Shown: piece by piece, positions 12,877 through 16,962 of the stretch
Layout: every line of letters starts with the position of its first letter
Position numbering within the stretch: the first letter of the stretch is position 1
Assembly: GCA_029239575.1 (NCBI GenBank)
Contig: JARBUP010000029.1
Coordinates: forward strand, 1 to 16,962
Origin: Bacillota bacterium
Lineage (GTDB): Bacteria > Bacillota > Clostridia > Tissierellales > Sedimentibacteraceae
Direction of reading: 5' to 3'
DNA length: 16,962 bases
Made by a program: the position numbers and the translations under genes
The notes under the pieces: generated by a model
What the model was told of the DNA's origin: nothing
Databases searched by the model: none
The model's input: the letters and a program-made list of their open reading frames with translations, nothing else

Positions 12877-14091
12877 ATGTTAAACTTTTCTTTTGATTCA
12901 ACTCAAACGTTATTTATTGCAGTAATACTTTTAGTGTTAGGTGGCAAAATATTAAAAAAGGTTTCAGTTTTTAGGAAATGGTGTTTACCTTCAGCTGTTG
13001 TTGGTGGCTTGTTATTTGCTATAATAGCACTTATATTAAAACAAACAGGTACGTTAGAATTTAAATTTGATACTTCTTTACAACAATTTTTCATGAACTT
13101 ATTCTTTACAGCAAGTGGTTTAGGTGCAAGTTTATCACTTTTGAAAAATGGTGGCAAAAAAATAGTTATTTTCTTAGTTTTAGCTGCAGTATTAGCATTT
13201 TTACAAAATGTGCTTGCGGTAGGACTTGCTGGCGCTTTAAATGTTAAACCTATGATTGCTTTAATGACCGGTTCAATTCCAATGACAGGTGGTCATGGTA
13301 ATGCAGCATCATTTGCACCTATTGCAGAAGGATGGGGTTATACTGGTGCGTTATCAGTTGCAGTTGCTGCAGCTACATTTGGATTAGTAAGCGGTTCAAT
13401 ATTGGGTGGCCCAGTTGCAAATCAGCTAATTAATAAATATGATTTATTCAACAAAGAATTAGCAAAAAATAAATCAGTAGAAGAATTGGCTGTAGCTGAA
13501 GATATAAAATCAAAAACTCATGTTTTCAGTGCTAAAGCAATTACATTTGCTTTTAATTCAATATTTATTGGGTTAGGTATTGGTTCAGTTTTATTTGTTG
13601 TTTTCAAAGCAATACTCCCAAATGTTACATTACCAATACACGTTATGGGTATGATGGGTGGAGTTATTGTAAGGTTATTTTTAGATAAAAAGAAAATATC
13701 AGTGCCTGAAGAAGAAATTGATGCGTTAGGTAATGTATGTCTTGGAGTGTTTGTTTCAATGGCGGTATTCACAATGAAATTATGGGAATTAGCTGAATTA
13801 GCATTACCTTTGATCATACTTTTATTTGCACAAGTTGTGTTGATGTACATATTTGCAAGATATATCACATTTAATTTAATGGGCAAGGATTATGATGCAG
13901 CTATGATGTCAGCAGGTCATATAGGATTTGGTCTTGGTGCAGTTCCGGTTTCAATGGCTAACATGAATGCAGTAAGCGAAAAATATATTTATTCAAAAGT
14001 TGCATTTTTTATAGTTCCTTTAATAGGTGGATTGTTCAGCAACTTTACTAATGCAGCTATTATTACGTTCTTTATGAATCTCGTTAGATAA
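12877..14091 (+). CDS. gltS: GltS-family sodium/glutamate symporter
   Basis: A 404-residue inner-membrane permease of the ESS (GltS) family, which imports glutamate with sodium. About ten hydrophobic segments and two re-entrant motif regions are visible. The first is TGSIPMTGGHGNA (131-143), matching the GGHG signature. The second is GHIGFGLGAVPVSMANM (347-363). The two halves show the expected inverted pseudo-symmetry. AAGGAGG at 12863-12869 precedes the ATG. It is monocistronic, bounded by a promoter with a candidate operator and by a 15-bp-stem terminator. Glutamate is the family substrate, but co-regulation with a 2-hydroxyacid dehydrogenase would also allow a related dicarboxylate, which is inference. 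Confidence 0.93.
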   Translation: MLNFSFDSTQTLFIAVILLVLGGKILKKVSVFRKWCLPSAVVGGLLFAIIALILKQTGTLEFKFDTSLQQFFMNLFFTASGLGASLSLLKNGGKKIVIFLVLAAVLAFLQNVLAVGLAGALNVKPMIALMTGSIPMTGGHGNAASFAPIAEGWGYTGALSVAVAAATFGLVSGSILGGPVANQLINKYDLFNKELAKNKSVEELAVAEDIKSKTHVFSAKAITFAFNSIFIGLGIGSVLFVVFKAILPNVTLPIHVMGMMGGVIVRLFLDKKKISVPEEEIDALGNVCLGVFVSMAVFTMKLWELAELALPLIILLFAQVVLMYIFARYITFNLMGKDYDAAMMSAGHIGFGLGAVPVSMANMNAVSEKYIYSKVAFFIVPLIGGLFSNFTNAAIITFFMNLVR

Positions 14092-14102
14092 ATATTAAAT
14101 AT

Positions 14103-14141
14103 AAATTACTCAACATTTCTATATGGAATGTTGAGTAATTT
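14103..14141 (+). terminator. Intrinsic terminator after gltS
   Basis: AAATTACTCAACATT (14103-14117) and AATGTTGAGTAATTT (14127-14141) form a perfect 15-bp stem with a nine-base loop. The symmetric A/T ends make it work best on the plus strand. Confidence 0.85.
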
Positions 14142-14241
14142 ATTATAAAAATTTAATATAAATTTATTTATGTATATTTTAAGAGGTTTATTTAAAATTA
14201 AAATCTATATTTAAGATTTAATATAAAATTAAATAATTAAA

Positions 14242-14270
14242 TTGACAAAATAGTGGTAATATATTAAAAT
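14242..14270 (+). promoter_or_regulatory. Sigma-A promoter of the oxidase/Etf operon
   Basis: TTGACA (14242-14247) and TAAAAT (14265-14270) are separated by 17 bp. Transcription from here would give a leader of about 220 nt. Confidence 0.7.
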
Positions 14271-14289
14271 TTAATTAGTTAACTGAATT
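14271..14289 (+). promoter_or_regulatory. Candidate operator copy 2 (19-bp site at the oxidase/Etf promoter)
   Basis: TTAATTAGTTAACTGAATT directly follows the -10 hexamer and covers the predicted start. It is the exact reverse complement of 12627-12645. A protein bound here would occlude RNA polymerase. Confidence 0.6.
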
Positions 14290-14361
14290 AATTAAATTAA
14301 TCAATTATTTAAGTGGTAAAAAGTTTTATACATACATATGATTATAAAATTCCTGAGGCTT

Positions 14362-14410
14362 GTCATCGATTGATAGCTAAGGATCTTATAATTTTAACAT
14401 TTTTAGATTC
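14362..14410. repeat. Decayed copy of the dispersed repeat pair
   Basis: GTCATCGATTGATAGC followed by TAAGGATCTT (14362-14387) is a degenerate unit of the long subtype. The following TATAATTTTAACATTTTTAGATTC aligns with the spacer and start of the second unit at 9077-9097. The whole segment therefore looks like an eroded relative of the 9048-9120 pair. Confidence 0.5.
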
Positions 14411-14453
14411 AGTAGAGAATACGTTATCAGTTAAGACGTAAATTTGAATATAA

Positions 14454-14469
14454 TCGCACAGCTATTGCT
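14454..14469 (+). promoter_or_regulatory. Sigma-54-like element of the oxidase/Etf operon
   Basis: TCGCACAGCTATTGCT matches the -24/-12 consensus TGGCAC-N5-TTGCW except for C in place of the first G of the -24 GG pair. Predicted +1 is near 14480, five bases before the ribosome site. The changed G is normally well conserved, so activity is uncertain. Confidence 0.4.
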
Positions 14470-14498
14470 ATGCTTATTTTATAAAAGGAGTGAAATAT

Positions 14499-16109
14499 AT
14501 GGTAGATAATCAATTTATTGAAATTTATGGCGAGTATTTAAGAGATGAATCCCGCCAAGTTGGAACTGCAGAAAGTATTACATTTGCGAAATCGGAAGAA
14601 GACATAATAAATGCAATAAAAGAAAATGCAAGTAAGAAAAATCAAATAACAACTCAAGGTGCAAGAACTGGATTAGCTGCATCAGCTGTTCCTTTTGGAG
14701 GTCACATATTAAATTTAAGCCGAATGAACAAAGTAGTGGGCGCAAGATATGATGAGAAAAAAGACAGATTTTTCTTAAGAGTTCAGCCAGGTATATTACT
14801 TACAGAAATACGTAAATATTTACTTAATAAATCATTTCTAACAGAGGGTTGGTGTGAAGAATCATTAAATGCATTAAATCATATGAAAAAGGGTGAGTGG
14901 TTTTATTCAACTGACCCAACTGAAGCTTCTGCATCCATAGGGGGTATGGTTGCGTGTAACGCATCTGGAGCAAAAAGTTTCAGGTATGGTTCAACAAGGG
15001 ATCATATAGAAAGTTTGAGAATTGTATTAGCTGACGGGGATGTTTTATCAATAAAAAGAGGTCAAGTTTTTGCAGAGTATGGCAAATTTGAACTTACAAC
15101 AGAAAAAGGAAGAAAAATAACAGGAGAACTCCCAAGTTATATAATGCCTAAAGTAAAGAAAAATACATCGGGATATCACAATGAACCAAATATGGATATG
15201 ATCGATTTATTCATAGGTTCGGATGGAACTCTTGGAGTAATATCAGAAATTGAAATAGAATTAAGCAAACAACAATCGGCTGCATGGGGTCTGACTATAT
15301 TTATGCCGGATGAAGACAGTGCACTTGATTTAGTAAGAGCTTTAAGAGGCGAAAAAATATTTGATAATATGGAGCCTTTGAAATTAAATCCATCTGCCAT
15401 AGAATTTTTTAGTCATAATGCTTTATGTATGCTTAGAGAACAACAAAGAACAAATCCTGCATTTGCTTCCATACAAGAAATTAAGGAAAGTTATCACACA
15501 GGAATATATACAGAAATAGAAGCAGATTCCAATGAAGAAATATGGGAAGGTATTAAAAATCTTGGTTCTGTAATAGAAAGATTGGGCGGAGATGAAGACG
15601 CAACCTGGGTTGCAAATAATCATACAAGTCTGGAAAAACTACATGCTTTTAGACATGCATGTCCTGAATGCGTAAATATGCAAATAGATAATATCAAGAA
15701 AACTTACCCATCCATAACTAAGTTAGGAACGGATATGTCAGTTCCTGATGAAAAATTAAAGCAAGTTATGAAAATGTACAATGAAGAATTAGCGGAAAAT
15801 AATTTGTATGCTGTAATATTTGGTCATGTGGGAAATAACCATCTTCACGTAAATACGATTCCAAGAAATATGGATGAATACCATAGAGCAAAAGAGCTTT
15901 ACTCTAAATGGGCTGAAAAAATAGCAGCAATGGGTGGAGCAGTATCAGCAGAGCATGGTGTAGGAAAATTAAAAGTGCCATTCCTTCAAAAAATGTTCTC
16001 AGAAGAAGAGCTAAATGAAATGAGAGATTTAAAAGTAGTATTCGACCCAGAACAATTATTTAATAGGGGAACAATTTTTCCTTATGTAGAATGTAAGGAG
16101 GCAATTTAA
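14499..16109 (+). CDS. FAD-linked 2-hydroxyacid dehydrogenase (GlcD/LctD type)
   Basis: A 536-residue flavoprotein of the D-lactate/glycolate/2-hydroxyglutarate dehydrogenase family, expected to oxidise a 2-hydroxyacid and pass electrons to the Etf encoded downstream. The PCMH-type FAD domain (about 20-255) contains TTQGARTGLA, PTEASASIGGMVACNASG (140-157) and GSDGTLGV (240-247). The C-terminal FAD-oxidase domain has the substrate/metal histidines in GHVGNNHLHVN (442-452) and SAEHGVGK (483-490, H486). It is longer than the roughly 470 residues I recall for LctD. I place the start at ATG 14499, eight bases after AAAGGAG, rather than at an in-frame GTG at 14490 that overlaps this site. The stop TAA is followed immediately by the etfB ATG. 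The substrate is not determined by sequence. Confidence 0.9.
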   Translation: MVDNQFIEIYGEYLRDESRQVGTAESITFAKSEEDIINAIKENASKKNQITTQGARTGLAASAVPFGGHILNLSRMNKVVGARYDEKKDRFFLRVQPGILLTEIRKYLLNKSFLTEGWCEESLNALNHMKKGEWFYSTDPTEASASIGGMVACNASGAKSFRYGSTRDHIESLRIVLADGDVLSIKRGQVFAEYGKFELTTEKGRKITGELPSYIMPKVKKNTSGYHNEPNMDMIDLFIGSDGTLGVISEIEIELSKQQSAAWGLTIFMPDEDSALDLVRALRGEKIFDNMEPLKLNPSAIEFFSHNALCMLREQQRTNPAFASIQEIKESYHTGIYTEIEADSNEEIWEGIKNLGSVIERLGGDEDATWVANNHTSLEKLHAFRHACPECVNMQIDNIKKTYPSITKLGTDMSVPDEKLKQVMKMYNEELAENNLYAVIFGHVGNNHLHVNTIPRNMDEYHRAKELYSKWAEKIAAMGGAVSAEHGVGKLKVPFLQKMFSEEELNEMRDLKVVFDPEQLFNRGTIFPYVECKEAI

Positions 16110-16898
16110 ATGAAAATTATTGTATGTATAAAACAAGTTCCAGGAACTAACGAAGTTAAAATGGACCCAGTAACAAATACTATTATAAGAGAAAATGTTG
16201 AATCTATAATAAATCCATTTGATACTTATGCCATAGAAGAAGCAGTTCGTATAAAAGAGAAATTTGGTGCAGAAGTTTATGGACTAAGCATGGGAATACC
16301 TGCCGCAGCGGAAATGTTAAAAGAAGCTATTTCTTTAAAAGTTGATAAAGGAGTTTTGCTGACGGACAGAAAATTTGCAGGTGCTGACACTCTGGCAACT
16401 TCTTATGCTCTTAGTTTAGGAGTTGAAAAAATAGGGGATTATGATTTGATAATCTGTGGCAAACAAGCTACGGACGGTGATACTGCCCAAGTTGGTCCAA
16501 GTTTAGCTAAAGCATTAGGAATAGCTTATGTAACTAATGTAAGTAAAATTATAGATATAAACAAAGAAAAAATGCACTGCATGAAAATTACTGACGACGG
16601 TTATGAAGAAGTTGAAGTTAAAATGCCAGCACTTATTACGGTAGTAAAGGAAATTAATATGCCAAGACTTCCTTCAATTAAAAGTATGAAAACAGCTAAG
16701 AAATCAGAAATTGAATTTGTAACATTTAATGATGTTATAGCTGATGAAAAAAGAGTTGGATTAATAGGTTCACCTACACAAGTATTAAGAACATTTGTGC
16801 CAAATCATGAAACAAATAGTGAAATGATCCAAGGAACAGCGGAAGAACAGTCAGTCAAATTAGCTAAAATACTATTAACAAAACAATTAAATATGTAA
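16110..16898 (+). CDS. etfB: Electron transfer flavoprotein beta subunit
   Basis: A 262-residue EtfB, which with EtfA forms a flavin heterodimer that shuttles or bifurcates electrons between a dehydrogenase, NAD and ferredoxin. The N-terminal IVCIKQVPGTNEVKMDP, the NPFDTYAIEEAVRIKE element (35-50) and the nucleotide-binding signature CGKQATDGDTAQVGPSLAKAL (116-136) are diagnostic. AAGGAGG at 16094-16100 lies inside the end of the dehydrogenase gene, and the ATG directly abuts its stop, indicating translational coupling. A ferredoxin-containing EtfA begins 13 bp after the stop. The gene order dehydrogenase, etfB, etfA differs from the Acetobacterium lct order (etfB, etfA, dehydrogenase), but the components correspond. 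Confidence 0.95.
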   Translation: MKIIVCIKQVPGTNEVKMDPVTNTIIRENVESIINPFDTYAIEEAVRIKEKFGAEVYGLSMGIPAAAEMLKEAISLKVDKGVLLTDRKFAGADTLATSYALSLGVEKIGDYDLIICGKQATDGDTAQVGPSLAKALGIAYVTNVSKIIDINKEKMHCMKITDDGYEEVEVKMPALITVVKEINMPRLPSIKSMKTAKKSEIEFVTFNDVIADEKRVGLIGSPTQVLRTFVPNHETNSEMIQGTAEEQSVKLAKILLTKQLNM

Positions 16899-16911
16899 AG
16901 GATGTGAAAAT

Positions 16912-16962
16912 ATGGCAAGCATAAATATATTAAAAGATAAATGCGTTGGCTGCAAAAAATGT
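16912..16962 (+). CDS. etfA: Electron transfer flavoprotein alpha subunit with N-terminal ferredoxin motif (partial)
   Basis: Only the first 17 codons are in the window: MASINILKDKCVGCKKC. The CxxCxxC is the start of a [4Fe-4S] ferredoxin motif. Together with the adjacent etfB, this fits EtfA proteins that carry an N-terminal ferredoxin domain, as in lactate dehydrogenase/Etf complexes of anaerobes. AAAGGATG precedes the ATG. The gene runs off the right edge, so the flavin domains are not seen. Another small ferredoxin gene cannot be excluded. Confidence 0.7.
   Translation, partial: MASINILKDKCVGCKKC

Larger units (their letters stand above)
14142..14498. other. Complex AT-rich leader and promoter region of the oxidase/Etf operon
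   Basis: About 360 bp without a gene. It holds a consensus sigma-A promoter with the second copy of the 19-bp candidate operator, a decayed copy of the dispersed repeat pair (14362-14410), a sigma-54-like element (14454-14469) and the ribosome site at 14485-14490. Two promoters for one operon would allow separate nutritional signals. AGTGGTAA occurs twice (14252 and 14312) with no assigned role. Confidence 0.55.

Noticed and set aside
13518..13886. 122-codon minus-strand ORF inside gltS
   Set aside because: It lies antisense to a well-conserved membrane protein and its translation has no recognisable domain.

Overview
The window looks like chromosomal DNA from a low-GC anaerobic Bacillota, probably a Clostridia or Tissierellia amino-acid fermenter. 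The signs are strong AT bias, purine-rich GGAGG ribosome sites, a rubredoxin, an Etf-linked flavin dehydrogenase with a ferredoxin-type EtfA, and a GltS-type permease. I cannot name the species from sequence alone.

Layout. 1-2500: mnmA (tRNA 2-thiolation) with a consensus promoter and a terminator-like leader hairpin, then a pirin-family gene convergent with a 53-residue rubredoxin on the minus strand. 2600-5606: a tight three-gene plus-strand operon of an HSL-type esterase, a condensation-domain-like acyltransferase and a zinc-ribbon six-helix membrane protein. 5607-6287: a small GIY-YIG nuclease gene enclosed by about ten copies of a 27-28 bp palindromic repeat, arranged as REPIN-like inverted pairs and a tandem array. 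6287-8719: minus-strand MFS transporter and M20 amidohydrolase; the latter has a near-perfect sigma-54 promoter. 9231-12515: plus-strand GNAT acetyltransferase, a divergent FolD, a threonine aldolase and a FadR-type GntR regulator. 12877-14091: a GltS-family permease. 14499 to the end: an operon of FAD-linked 2-hydroxyacid dehydrogenase, EtfB and the start of a ferredoxin-fused EtfA, which suggests an electron-bifurcating or confurcating complex of the lactate dehydrogenase/Etf kind.

How the parts fit. The gltS promoter and the upstream promoter of the dehydrogenase/Etf operon each carry the same 19-bp sequence, in opposite orientation, next to a consensus -10 box. A FadR-type regulator gene lies just upstream of gltS. 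I infer a small regulon coupling uptake of an acidic substrate to its oxidation. FolD and threonine aldolase form a glycine/one-carbon pair.

The most unusual region is 5610-6287: a nuclease gene framed by structured repeats, with older relatives of the repeat at 1318, 9048-9120 and 14362-14410. This resembles the logic of RAYT/REPIN systems but with a GIY-YIG protein in place of a transposase. That role is an inference.
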